Positions 34,335 to 43,900 of a DNA stretch of 64,000 nucleotides are shown here, in pieces; the first letter of the stretch is position 1; every line of letters starts with the position of its first letter. The stretch spans positions 3,162,001-3,226,000 of the forward strand of contig OZ260083.1 in the NCBI GenBank assembly GCA_965284435.1, given 5' to 3'. The notes beneath the pieces are model-generated. The model saw nothing but the letters and a program-made list of their open reading frames with translations. It had not been told where the DNA came from and did no database searches. A program made the position numbers and the translations under genes. The stretch is from CAIYZT01 sp947461435. GTDB taxonomy: Bacteria; Pseudomonadota; Alphaproteobacteria; Rhodobacterales; Rhodobacteraceae.

Positions 34335-34993
34335 TTCACGCCCAACAGATTTCGCTCGTGCGCATCGATGGCTTCGTCCACATCGTCGTAATAGGTCAGG
34401 GTGCCGTTTTCCAAAACCATGCCGGCATCACAAGATTGGCGGATCGTTGAAATCGAATGGCTGACAAAGATCGCCGCGGCACTGGACATTCTATCCGAAA
34501 AAAGACGGCTGCTTTTGGCTTTGAAACTGCTGTCACCGACCGACGTCACCTCATCGATCAGATAGCAATCAAATCTGATCGCCATCGACATCCCAAAGTT
34601 CAGGCGAGATTTTTGCCCAGATGAATAATTGCGAACCGGCTGATAGTAGTTCTGCCCAAGTTCGGCAAAATCCTCGACGAAGGCAACCATGTCATCGGTA
34701 TCCACACCGTAAACCCGGGCGATGAACCGAACATTCTGCACCCCGGTCAATTCAGGGTGAATGCACCCTGCAAGTCCGATCGGCCAGGACACCATACCTT
34801 CGGTAATAACACGCCCAGAATCCGGGTTGATCGTTCCGGCAATCAACTGAAGCAAGGTTGATTTTCCAACGCCATTTCGTCCCATCAGGGCAACGGCTTT
34901 GCCGGCCGGAAATTCGGCCGTCACATTTCGAACGATGTACTTCGGCGATCCCTTGTACCAATAGGCCTTTGTCAGGTTTTCAAGCCGGATCAT
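34301..34993 (-). CDS. kpsT: Capsular polysaccharide export ATP-binding protein, KpsT-like
   Basis: 230 residues. Walker A is LMGRNGVGKSTLLQL, the signature is YSSGQKSRLNFGMSMA, and Walker B is CYLIDEVTSVGD. This is the KpsT/Wzt-type ABC ATPase without a C-terminal carbohydrate-binding domain, so it should drive group 2-like capsule export with KpsM. The ATG at 34993 (MIRLENL) is preferred over longer upstream frames. It follows the KpsE-like gene by 14 bases and overlaps the convergent RTX gene. Confidence 0.93.
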   Translation of the reverse strand: MIRLENLTKAYWYKGSPKYIVRNVTAEFPAGKAVALMGRNGVGKSTLLQLIAGTINPDSGRVITEGMVSWPIGLAGCIHPELTGVQNVRFIARVYGVDTDDMVAFVEDFAELGQNYYQPVRNYSSGQKSRLNFGMSMAIRFDCYLIDEVTSVGDSSFKAKSSRLFSDRMSSAAAIFVSHSISTIRQSCDAGMVLENGTLTYYDDVDEAIDAHERNLLGVNYKRLKLLDPD

Positions 34994-35007
34994 GACAGGC
35001 GCCCAAC

Positions 35008-36567
35008 CTATCTGCGGTCTCGCAGCGCGTAATAGATCAGCACTGCAGAGGCCCAAATAAAGAAGGCAATCAGACCGACAACCAAAGCCACCAGCGGCCG
35101 CACCGGGGCCGTCGACGCCTCGGCCAACGTTGGCTCCACATAGTTCGCAAGGTATCTGCTTTGCTGCGACGCCTTCGACATCGCACCATCATAGCCCGAA
35201 AGGGCCGCAAGATAGGTCTGCTCCGCAAAGGTCTTTTCAACCGTCAAGCGTTCGTATTCGCTCAGAATCTCGGCAAACCCTGCGCCGCCATCGCCGACCC
35301 CCATGTTTGACCGTTCCTGGTCAATACGGCTTTCGATGATCGTGATACGGCGTTCGATTTGAACGATCCTTGGATCATTTGCTTTGCTGCCGGCCCGGAT
35401 CAAATCCAACTCCACCAGCGCTGCGGCCAACTGCTGCTGCAATGACGAGACGACACCCATCTGAGAGGCGACCGCTGCGGTGGGATCGGCGACCTTGTTC
35501 ACCACCCGAAATTCCGCCAGCGCCGCCCGGGCCTCTGTCGCCCGTGTGCGGGCCGCATCCAGATTTTCCCGCGCGTATCGCGTGCTGTCTTCAAGGGCAA
35601 TGGCGGATAGATTATTGATAATCTTGCTGCTTTCTTCCAGGACCGCCGCCGATATTTCCTGCGCGTCTTCCGGCGTAAAAGCATAGACTGTCAATTCCAT
35701 CAAACCGGTCGAGGAATTGTAATCAACAACGACCATGCGTTGCCAATAGGCGACCAAATCTTCGATCGTTCCGCTGGAATCGAAAGAATAGATTTGATCT
35801 GCGGGATAGCGAGAGTATTTTTCTCGCAGATTCAGCTTGGCATCAATCAGTTCAACAATTTCCTGACTGACGATATACTCGCTGAGGATATGCATATCCT
35901 CTGATGTCGAACCGCCTGTGCTGCCCAAAATGCCGCCAAACAGATCGGGCGTGGTAGCTTGACCTTCCGCGCGGACAGCGAAACCCACGCGGCTTTCATA
36001 CTGATCCACCGCATGTGTCCAAAGGTACCAGCAGCTGAGCCCGAGCGGGGCGAAAACCATGATCACAAGAGAAAGCAAAATTCCAAAATGGCGCAGTCGC
36101 ATTTTTGCAGGCCGGACCGGTTGGGCGGCCCTTTCCACTTTCGGCTTTGAATCTGCCGAGGTTTCTGCGTCAGCTGGCGCATTCTCCACCGCTTTCGCAC
36201 GCCGCCCACCCAGCTTTTCCATGCGCCGTTCGCGCAGTTCTTCCAATTGTGTTGCCCGACGATTTTGGCCAGTGCGCCCTTCGCTGGCGGGACGCTTGTC
36301 AGACACGGGCGCGGGTGGCTCAACGCCTGCACGGCGGGCCCCCGGACCCACGCCATCGGCCCGCAGACGCGGGGTGCCATCGCGGCGCAAAGCGGTCACA
36401 CCTGCGCGGGGGGACGTGGGGCTTGCCGCCACCACCACCTCATCTTCGTCTATCTGCGCAGCAGTGGCCAAATCCTCTTTCGAACGATCCGAGTCGCCGC
36501 TTTCCGTCCGATTCATAGCGTCATCGGAAGAAAGAGCATCTGAGGTAGCCTTTTTTTGGGGTGCCAC
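35008..36567 (-). CDS. kpsE: Capsule export inner-membrane protein, KpsE/CtrB-like, with long N-terminal extension
   Basis: 519 residues (GTG start at 36567; an ATG at 36516 would remove 17). Residues 1-150 are charged and low in complexity (RRDGTPRLRADGVGPGARRA). A membrane segment near 160-180 (FGILLSLVIMVFAPLGLSCW), a periplasmic coiled-coil region (residues about 300-470) and a C-terminal membrane segment (PLVALVVGLIAFFIWASAVL) follow. This is the polysaccharide co-polymerase / membrane-fusion type that links the ABC exporter to the outer membrane. The N-terminal extension is not part of the usual KpsE of about 380 residues. It precedes kpsT in the same operon. Confidence 0.85.
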   Translation of the reverse strand: MAPQKKATSDALSSDDAMNRTESGDSDRSKEDLATAAQIDEDEVVVAASPTSPRAGVTALRRDGTPRLRADGVGPGARRAGVEPPAPVSDKRPASEGRTGQNRRATQLEELRERRMEKLGGRRAKAVENAPADAETSADSKPKVERAAQPVRPAKMRLRHFGILLSLVIMVFAPLGLSCWYLWTHAVDQYESRVGFAVRAEGQATTPDLFGGILGSTGGSTSEDMHILSEYIVSQEIVELIDAKLNLREKYSRYPADQIYSFDSSGTIEDLVAYWQRMVVVDYNSSTGLMELTVYAFTPEDAQEISAAVLEESSKIINNLSAIALEDSTRYARENLDAARTRATEARAALAEFRVVNKVADPTAAVASQMGVVSSLQQQLAAALVELDLIRAGSKANDPRIVQIERRITIIESRIDQERSNMGVGDGGAGFAEILSEYERLTVEKTFAEQTYLAALSGYDGAMSKASQQSRYLANYVEPTLAEASTAPVRPLVALVVGLIAFFIWASAVLIYYALRDRR

Positions 36568-36603
36568 TCAACCAATCCGTTCTTTATGCGGCCCTGTTTT
36601 CGC

Positions 36604-36618
36604 AGTACGAATTGTACT
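36604..36618. promoter_or_regulatory. Dyad between the divergent kpsE and kpsM genes
   Basis: AGTAC at 36604-36608 and GTACT at 36614-36618 form a perfect 5-bp dyad around GAATT. It sits in the 165-base region that holds the promoters of both capsule-export transcripts, a suitable place for a shared operator. Confidence 0.35.
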
Positions 36619-36732
36619 TGGGCCCATCTCTTGTTATGAAATTGGGGCTATTGGTACAACCCCCCTTCGGCTCTGTGGCAAGCCTTTGCCGTATCATTGG
36701 GTCCAAACATTCCGTGACGATGAAAGAAAAAC

Positions 36733-37551
36733 ATGCAATCGACCGCCCAAAAGCGTGATTTTTCCGAGCCCTTGGTGCCCAAGTCGCGCCGATTCAAAAG
36801 CATGCGGGTGATCATGGCGCTGATGCTGCGCGAATTGGAATCAAGTGACAGTCGGACCTCTTTGGGCTTTTTATGGTCGTTCATAGATCCCATCGCCTCT
36901 ATCACGCTGATGAGCGTGGTTTTTGGAGTCATTTCGAAGACGCCGCCGATCGGAACAAACTTTCCGCTGTTTTACATGACAGGCATCGTGCCCTTTGGCA
37001 TCTATGCGACCATCGCCAACAAGTCGGCCGGGGCCCTGAAATTTTCACGCTCGCTTCTGAGCTTTCCTGCGGTCAAACCCATAGACGCCATCATCGCCCG
37101 TTCCTTGTTGAACTTCTTTATCGAAGTCGTGGTTTTTCTGGCGCTTGCTTTTGTGATTATCTATTTCTGGCAGCTTGATCCGCATATTCGCCCGGATCTG
37201 GTGATCCAATCGGTCGGCCTTGCCGCCCTTTTGGGCCTTGGAATGGGCTGTTTCAACGCCGTTTTGTTCTTGATGGTTCCTGCCTACGATAACCTTTGGT
37301 CGATCATCACCCGTCCGATCATGCTGTTCTCGGGCGTTTTGTTTCCCTTGGCGACGGTGCCGGAACCCTATGCAAGTTACCTGTGGTGGAACCCGATTGC
37401 CCACCCGGTTGAACTGATGCGGGCCGGATTTTATGCGGAAGTTGCACCCAAACACGTCGCGGAACTTTACGTCATCCTGATCTCTTTGGGCGCTTTCGCC
37501 TTTGGAATGGTAATGTTGCACCGCCACGTTCGGGATGTGATCGACGAATAG
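36733..37551 (+). CDS. kpsM: Capsular polysaccharide export permease, KpsM-like
   Basis: 272 residues with six membrane segments of the ABC-2 exporter family (WSFIDPIASITLMSVVFGVI, FPLFYMTGIVPFGIYATIAN). The conserved WWNPIAHPVELMRAGFY block near the C-terminus is typical of KpsM/RfbA-type permeases. It should form the inner-membrane channel for lipid-linked or free polysaccharide with KpsT. It is divergent from kpsE-kpsT. No outer-membrane KpsD-like protein or KpsC/KpsS Kdo-linker enzymes were seen nearby. Confidence 0.93.
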   Translation: MQSTAQKRDFSEPLVPKSRRFKSMRVIMALMLRELESSDSRTSLGFLWSFIDPIASITLMSVVFGVISKTPPIGTNFPLFYMTGIVPFGIYATIANKSAGALKFSRSLLSFPAVKPIDAIIARSLLNFFIEVVVFLALAFVIIYFWQLDPHIRPDLVIQSVGLAALLGLGMGCFNAVLFLMVPAYDNLWSIITRPIMLFSGVLFPLATVPEPYASYLWWNPIAHPVELMRAGFYAEVAPKHVAELYVILISLGAFAFGMVMLHRHVRDVIDE

Positions 37552-37581
37552 CCCAAGGCACCCGTCGCGCGGGGCAAGGAC

Positions 37582-40500
37582 CTAGCCGCGTTTGGATCCG
37601 GCGGATTGGTGAAAATGCAGCCGAATCTGATGCATGACTTGGGCAATGCCGTCATTGTTCAAAACGGCCGGAAGCTGTACCTTTCCGATCCCTGCTGCAA
37701 ATTCCGCAAAGCGGTCGCGTTCTTCTGGTGAGATCTGCATCAAGTCAGATTCCTGCCGGACGCCGCCTTCCACCTCGGGGCTTGGCCCGGGAAAAGGATG
37801 GTTCAATCGACGTTCTGCCCAATCATAAATATGCTGGTTAGTCTCGAAAAGGGCGGTGTCGATTTCGGGCGCGAAGGCAAAGGCCGGGCCGCCCAAGCCG
37901 CCCATGGCCGCCAAGAATGCCGCACGGCCCTTTGGAAAGATCGTGGCATCTTCCGTAGGCTGCAAGGTGCGCCGATAGATATACAGGGCCTTGGTGGCAA
38001 GCAGCGACAGGCCCTCGTTGACGCGCTTCGTCTCAATCTTTGCGGGGTCAATTCCGACGACCTGCAAGAAATGTAAAACCACGTCGCCTTTGGGAAACAG
38101 GGTTCGGTCAAAGGGAAACGCCAAGACGTTTTCTCGGCCGATTTGGGCATCAAGACGATCAACAATTTCATGTGTCGTCAACTTCGATGCCGAGATTGTT
38201 TCTGCGTCAAAAGGTTCATTCAGATGGGTCTTCAACTTTTGTTGAAAAACCGCACGCGCCTGACCGATCGGATCGCGGATATAACCCACATAACGGATAG
38301 ACGACGCATAGAGATTTATCCGGTTATTGAGCGTACTCAATTCATCTTCGTTAAGATTCGAAATCCCTTCAGCGGAGAGGATAATGCGGTTCGATTGCCC
38401 CACAGCGCGATTCAAGGAGGCCGTCAGATCTGCGAGGCCACGTTGCCGAAGTCTTTCGATATTTGGCACGACGTTTGACCGTGCTGCTTTGCCCTTGATG
38501 GCTTTCTCGCGGATAAAGGCATTGATCACCATGTTCGATGAATTGGGCACGCCGGATGAGACATAGGCGGCGGATTCCAACACATCACCCGCATCAAACA
38601 AGGTTTGCTGAATCGAAGAGGAGCCCGTCTTATGGCTGCCAAAGTGCACAAAGGCGGTTCGCACCTCGGGCTGGGCCACAGCGCCGCGGCGCACGGAAAA
38701 TGCGCTGCGGCCTTGCAGGGCAATGGCACGGATCCGATAGGCCAAACCATAAAGCCGGGCGGGCAACGACCGCCGAGGGGCCGGTCTGGGTGCCACGGCG
38801 GGGCGGGGGCCGGGTAGGGATGAGGCACGATCTTTGGCGAGGCGGGCGGCGTTTGTTGCGCCGCCCGTTGGAAAGGCCTTGGCCAGCCAAGCGGCATCTT
38901 GATCAACAATAGGCCGGATCTTCTCAACCACCGGATCGGGAAGTGCGAATTTCGGGCCTTTCATCGACAAGAAGTGGGCATGCTCTGCCCCGGAAACGCC
39001 GACGGGTTTGCCCAAAGCACGATTTCGGGCCGCAAGCGCATCGACGCCCGGCTGCGACAAGCTTTCATTTTGAAACACCGATGTCTGGGAAATAAGCGCA
39101 CAAACTTGCGGCGTCAGCCCCAGACTTTCGCAGAAATGAGCCAACAGGCCTGCATCCGACTTTCGCCCTTTATCGAAATCCCAGATCGAAATCCGGTCTC
39201 GGCCGAGAGACTTCATGATGGGCATCAACCGAGCGCGGGACCGCAGGATCGGTGGGTTTTCAAATTGGCTTTCCAGAAGAAGCCCCGATTTGATGTTTTG
39301 CTGGATGGTACTGCGCACCAGATCAAGCCCGTCACGCACGCTGAACACGACCTCGATCTGATCAAGTCCCATGCCCCGCAGCCAATCAAGAAATTCCTGC
39401 CATTCCTCGACTTTCAGGGTCGAAATCCCCTCACCTGAAAGGAACAAAGTGTGCCAGTCAGATGCCCGTATCTCAGCCTCAAGTTTGGTTTTCACCTCTG
39501 CTTGATAGCGGATCAAGGACGGCGGCGTCATGTTTGCAAAGCGAATGTTTGTCAGGGCGTCCTTGCGAAAAAGGGCCAAAATGGGCTGCGTATGATTTTC
39601 GTCCAAGCCCGGATACAAAAGGCCGTGGTTTTGGCGCAGGGCCTTGCGGTTCTTGAAAAACGCCTCTTGAATCGCGGTTGTCCCGGTTTTGGGCAATCCC
39701 GGATGGATGATGACACGGCGCGTCTTGCCCGGGGTGGAGGCCTGTTTGGCTTTCGGCGCGGCGCGGGGGGGGGCGTCGTTGCCGAAAGAGGTTAACAAAG
39801 CCATGGCCGCCTTCCGGATGGCCGGTCGGCCCCCTTCGCTGGAGGTTTGCGCCCCCTCAAGAAGGGCCTTGGCCAACTTGGGTTGATGCGCCAAAAGCCA
39901 GTTGGAAACGGCAGAAATTTCCTGATCCGTGACGGGGGGGGCAACGGCCGCATCCGACGACAGATTTTCGGCAAAGAAATCAGGACGGCCTAGAAATTTT
40001 TGGCCCATTTCTGCATTGAGCGGGGCGAAATGCGCCAGGATGTCGGCCCGATCTTGAACGGACAGCAACCCTTGTTCGAAAAACACAGCGGTGGCCCCCG
40101 CATCTTGGGTCTTTGAGTATTCAAGAAGCGGGGCGGTATAGGCACCGGAGTCTTCTGCTTTCGGGAAGACGCAGTTGATCAGACGCTTGTATTCCAGCGC
40201 GATATGGGAAAAACGCGGATTGCTGTTCTCTTTGGGCAGTTTTTTGAAGCCTTCGGGAACCGCGATCCCCAAAACGCCCAGAATGAAATCATCGATCAGA
40301 TCGCCATTGATGAATTGGGCCCGTTCATAGGGCCGCACGATCATATTCGCCGCGCCGACGGCCGCCTCCCAATGGGTCAGTGTCGTGCTGTAATCAAATG
40401 TTTCGATCAATCTTTTAAGAATAAGTCCGATCGGTTTTATTTGCGATCCGGATTTGACCTGCTGATTGTACCCCGCCATGATGATGTTGTCTTGGCGGCG

Positions 40501-40857
40501 CAGGTAAATGCAGATCTTTACTTCAAAGTATTGGCGCAGGGCGGCGATGAACTGCGCCGCCACGTCGGCGCTTGCCCATGCGATCAATTCTGAGGACATC
40601 AAGATGCGCTTGGCCCCGCTGGCGGCCAGTTTTGGGGCCCAGTCTTCAGGCTTCAGGAAAGTCCAGCCGTTGCCATCCAGAACCGGCGGTGCATAGGGCG
40701 AGATCAGATGATGGGCGGAGGCGACAGAACCGAGGCTGGGGTACAAAACACCCGCGCTCTCCAGCGTCTTTCGGTTTTGCCAAAAGGATTCCTGAAGGGC
40801 TGTTGTCCCTGTCTTGCCCATTCCGATGTGCAAAATAAGCTCTGGTTTCACACTCAT
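37582..40857 (-). CDS. Triple tandem sulfotransferase-like protein (1091 aa)
   Basis: Three related domains lie in one chain, each opening with a P-loop: HIGMGKTGTTALQESF near residue 10, HPGLPKTGTTAIQEAFF near 381, and HFGSHKTGSSSIQQTLF near 738. Each is followed by the same Asn/Arg-Lys-x-Leu segment and a later conserved block typical of sulfotransferase-like enzymes. Linkers are Pro/Arg-rich, for example PRPAVAPRPAPRRSLP. No signal peptide is visible, so a cytoplasmic enzyme adding sulfate to several positions, or in series, on the capsule glycan is the simplest reading. Catalysis is inferred, not shown. It converges on kpsM, in a cluster with transferases. Confidence 0.82.
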   Translation of the reverse strand: MSVKPELILHIGMGKTGTTALQESFWQNRKTLESAGVLYPSLGSVASAHHLISPYAPPVLDGNGWTFLKPEDWAPKLAASGAKRILMSSELIAWASADVAAQFIAALRQYFEVKICIYLRRQDNIIMAGYNQQVKSGSQIKPIGLILKRLIETFDYSTTLTHWEAAVGAANMIVRPYERAQFINGDLIDDFILGVLGIAVPEGFKKLPKENSNPRFSHIALEYKRLINCVFPKAEDSGAYTAPLLEYSKTQDAGATAVFFEQGLLSVQDRADILAHFAPLNAEMGQKFLGRPDFFAENLSSDAAVAPPVTDQEISAVSNWLLAHQPKLAKALLEGAQTSSEGGRPAIRKAAMALLTSFGNDAPPRAAPKAKQASTPGKTRRVIIHPGLPKTGTTAIQEAFFKNRKALRQNHGLLYPGLDENHTQPILALFRKDALTNIRFANMTPPSLIRYQAEVKTKLEAEIRASDWHTLFLSGEGISTLKVEEWQEFLDWLRGMGLDQIEVVFSVRDGLDLVRSTIQQNIKSGLLLESQFENPPILRSRARLMPIMKSLGRDRISIWDFDKGRKSDAGLLAHFCESLGLTPQVCALISQTSVFQNESLSQPGVDALAARNRALGKPVGVSGAEHAHFLSMKGPKFALPDPVVEKIRPIVDQDAAWLAKAFPTGGATNAARLAKDRASSLPGPRPAVAPRPAPRRSLPARLYGLAYRIRAIALQGRSAFSVRRGAVAQPEVRTAFVHFGSHKTGSSSIQQTLFDAGDVLESAAYVSSGVPNSSNMVINAFIREKAIKGKAARSNVVPNIERLRQRGLADLTASLNRAVGQSNRIILSAEGISNLNEDELSTLNNRINLYASSIRYVGYIRDPIGQARAVFQQKLKTHLNEPFDAETISASKLTTHEIVDRLDAQIGRENVLAFPFDRTLFPKGDVVLHFLQVVGIDPAKIETKRVNEGLSLLATKALYIYRRTLQPTEDATIFPKGRAAFLAAMGGLGGPAFAFAPEIDTALFETNQHIYDWAERRLNHPFPGPSPEVEGGVRQESDLMQISPEERDRFAEFAAGIGKVQLPAVLNNDGIAQVMHQIRLHFHQSAGSKRG

Positions 40858-40919
40858 ACTTCGTTCCTGTGCGCATGGAATGCATGCAAATCATCGTTTC
40901 TGTGGCGGTCTGGTTCTGT

Positions 40920-43900
40920 CTATTCTGCGGCCTGCTGCGCCTCGTCCGGGGTTGCCACAGATTGATAGACCGCGTCATACTTGTCGCGCATCACTGTTGG
41001 ATCGAAACGGCGTGCCGCCTCGGGCACCCGGGCGTTCATTTCCGCCAGCAACCGCGGATTGCGCGCGAGATCAGAGATCTGCAGCGCCAAATCCTCAACC
41101 GGGATCTGCCAATCTTTCAGACCAAAAATGGCGCCCGCCACCCCCGTTGAAGTGGACAGCATATAGGGAATTTCCCCAACGTCCGAAGCGATGACGGCTT
41201 TGCCCGCATGCAAACAATCAATCAGAACCAAGGGGAAGCTTTCGCCTTTGAACCGTGACGGCAAAAGCCCCACATCGGCCATCGCAAAATAGCCGCGGAT
41301 GTTGGTTTGAAACCCTTCAAGGTGAATGAAATCGGGGACAGAGCCTTTCATCCGGTCGTATTCGGGGCCATCGCCGACAATCACCAAATGGATGTCCTTG
41401 CCCGATTTTTCCCGGGCCAGACGGGTCGCTTCGATGGCCTCTTCCCAGCCTTTTGTCGGGATGGCCCGCGCGACCATGGCCAGAACAAAGGCATCGGGCG
41501 AAATGGCCAAACGGGCGCGATCAATCGGTGTGACGGGACCGATCGCCAAGGCATTGTCGATCCTTGGCAACTGATCGGCCCGGACCATGCCGCGCGAGAC
41601 GAGCGCTGTTAGGTTTTTTTCGGCCGTATAGACCAAAGCGCCTGTGCGTTTGACCAACCGCGGCAGCGTTCGCTTCAACTGTTCATCTTGCATGGTCTCA
41701 TACATGCCATGCAGGCTAATCACTGTTTTGACGGGGCTGTTTTCAGGAAGGATATCGAGGATCGTGTTGTCGACCCAAGCGTGATGCGAGTGCACGACGT
41801 CGATGTCAAAGGCGCGGACGATGCCGTTCAAATCCTCAAAGTTCGAAACCACCGGAATATCACGCGCCAACAGGTTTCTGATCCCGGGCAACTCGTCTTC
41901 TTGCATGCAATTCAGGAAGGTAATGTCATACCCCGCCGTCTTCATTTCATTTGCCAAGGTGATGGGAAAGGTTTCTCCGCCGCCGGAACAAAACGCATAT
42001 CCCGCCATCAACAGCTTTGGTTTGCGCTGGCTGGCTTCGTCCATGATCCGTGCGATGGAATAGCAGGCGTCAAATGCGGCGCGGTCGAACTGGGCACGGT
42101 TGCGCGTCCAATGAAGGATCAGATCTTGTTGTTGGCGCTGAAAGACCGAAGGGTCGACAGAATAGTGGCGCTGAATGGCCTTGGCGACGATTTCGTGCTC
42201 GGCGTAATAGCTGTCTTTGGAAAAGGACGTGACAGAGGTATTGGCCGCGTGTTGCCGATAATAATTCTGCGCCAATGGCGAATAGGCCAATAGCCCACCG
42301 CGGATCTGATTGAGATAGAACACCCAATCGCCGCAGGTGCGCATCTCTCGCCAGATGGAATTTTCCATAACTTCAAGGCGATCGTGCAATCTGAACACCG
42401 CCGAAGAGGCGTTGGGAATTATGTTCTTTTCCGCAAAAGCCTCGCGTACGATCTGGGGTGCGGGCACGACAAAGGGTTGGCCCCAACGGTCTGGGCCGAC
42501 GCCGGACAAATATTCCCCCATCGACCAAACCTGTTCGGTGCCGGCGGCATTCATGAAATGCGACGGGACAAACGCCAATTGCACAGCTTGATTGGCGAAG
42601 AATGGCACCAGCGTTTCCAGCAAATTGGCCGAACACCAATCGTCACTTTCGGCAACCCAAATCAATTCGCCGCGCGCCGCGCGCAGCCCCTTTTCCCATT
42701 GTTTGAAGGCCCCGCCTGAATTTTTGTCATTCAACAAAAGACGTGTGCGGTCTGGATAGCGATCTGCATATTCCTGCAAGATGGCGCGGCTGTCATCGGT
42801 GGAACAGTCGTCCATCAAGATGACTTCGAACTGCGTCCATGTCTGGGCATAGATGCTGTCCAGCCGCTGCCGCAAAAAGGGTGCATGATTGTAGTTCGGC
42901 ACCAGAACCGACACCAAGGGACGATAGTTCTGCAAGGCTTGCGGGCGCTGAAAATCGAACTGGAACTGGGTTTGGCCTTCGACAAACCCAGAATGCAAAG
43001 GTGTTGGCGTTGGAACATAGTCACTGCGCAAGATGACCCGATTGCCCATGCGGATCGCCGGAACAATCATGCGGCGCAGGACGTTGGCCAGCCAGGGAGA
43101 TCTTTTGTCAATCGCTCGGTAGCTGCGTTTGGCCTGATGATTGAACCGGATCCAAAGGGCGCTGGTCTTTTGCAAGGATTTTCGGGCCTGTTGCCCGGCA
43201 AGGCGCAGCGGCGCTGTTATTTTCCATGACCGCGAGGCCTTAAGCGCTGCCAAGTTGGCGACGGCCTCCGCTTCGGCCGTTCGCACCGCCTGAAGGTCCC
43301 GCTCAAAAATCAGGCGATCATGTTCCTTTTGCGCCTCCAGCCGCGCCTCAAAGGCTTGCACCGTATTGTCCTGCAGCGCTGCGTATTCCCTGACAACGCG
43401 CGCACGATCCTCGCGGAAAGCCGCATCTTGGGCAGAAAGCTCCGCCTTATAGGCCAACTCCTTCGCCGCGAGTTCGGCGTCAAATGCCAGTGATGCGGCT
43501 TTTGACGCCTTGGCGAGACCTGCGCGATCTTCTTCATATCTCCGACGTTGTTCGTCGAGATGGGCACGCGTCAAAGCGACCGTCTTTTCGGCTTCTTGCA
43601 ATTGGTCCTTTATCCGCGAAAGCTCTGCCGAGGTGAGGCGCTTGGCGTTTGAAATCCGCGCTGCGGCTGCACTTTGCAGATGGTCCATCAAAGGCCGAGC
43701 GTGTTTTGCAAGGGCCCTGATCGGCGCAATGTCGTCTTGGCGCAGCCCCGGTTTTTGACACAGCGGCGCCAAATGGGCGTACACCTCAAACACCTGCGGA
43801 AGGGCCTGCATGATACCGGCGCGATCATTCTCTTCGCCGCGGCTGTGGCGCAGGCTGGTATCCATGAAATTGGTGATGAATTCCGACCGTTTGCCAGCGT

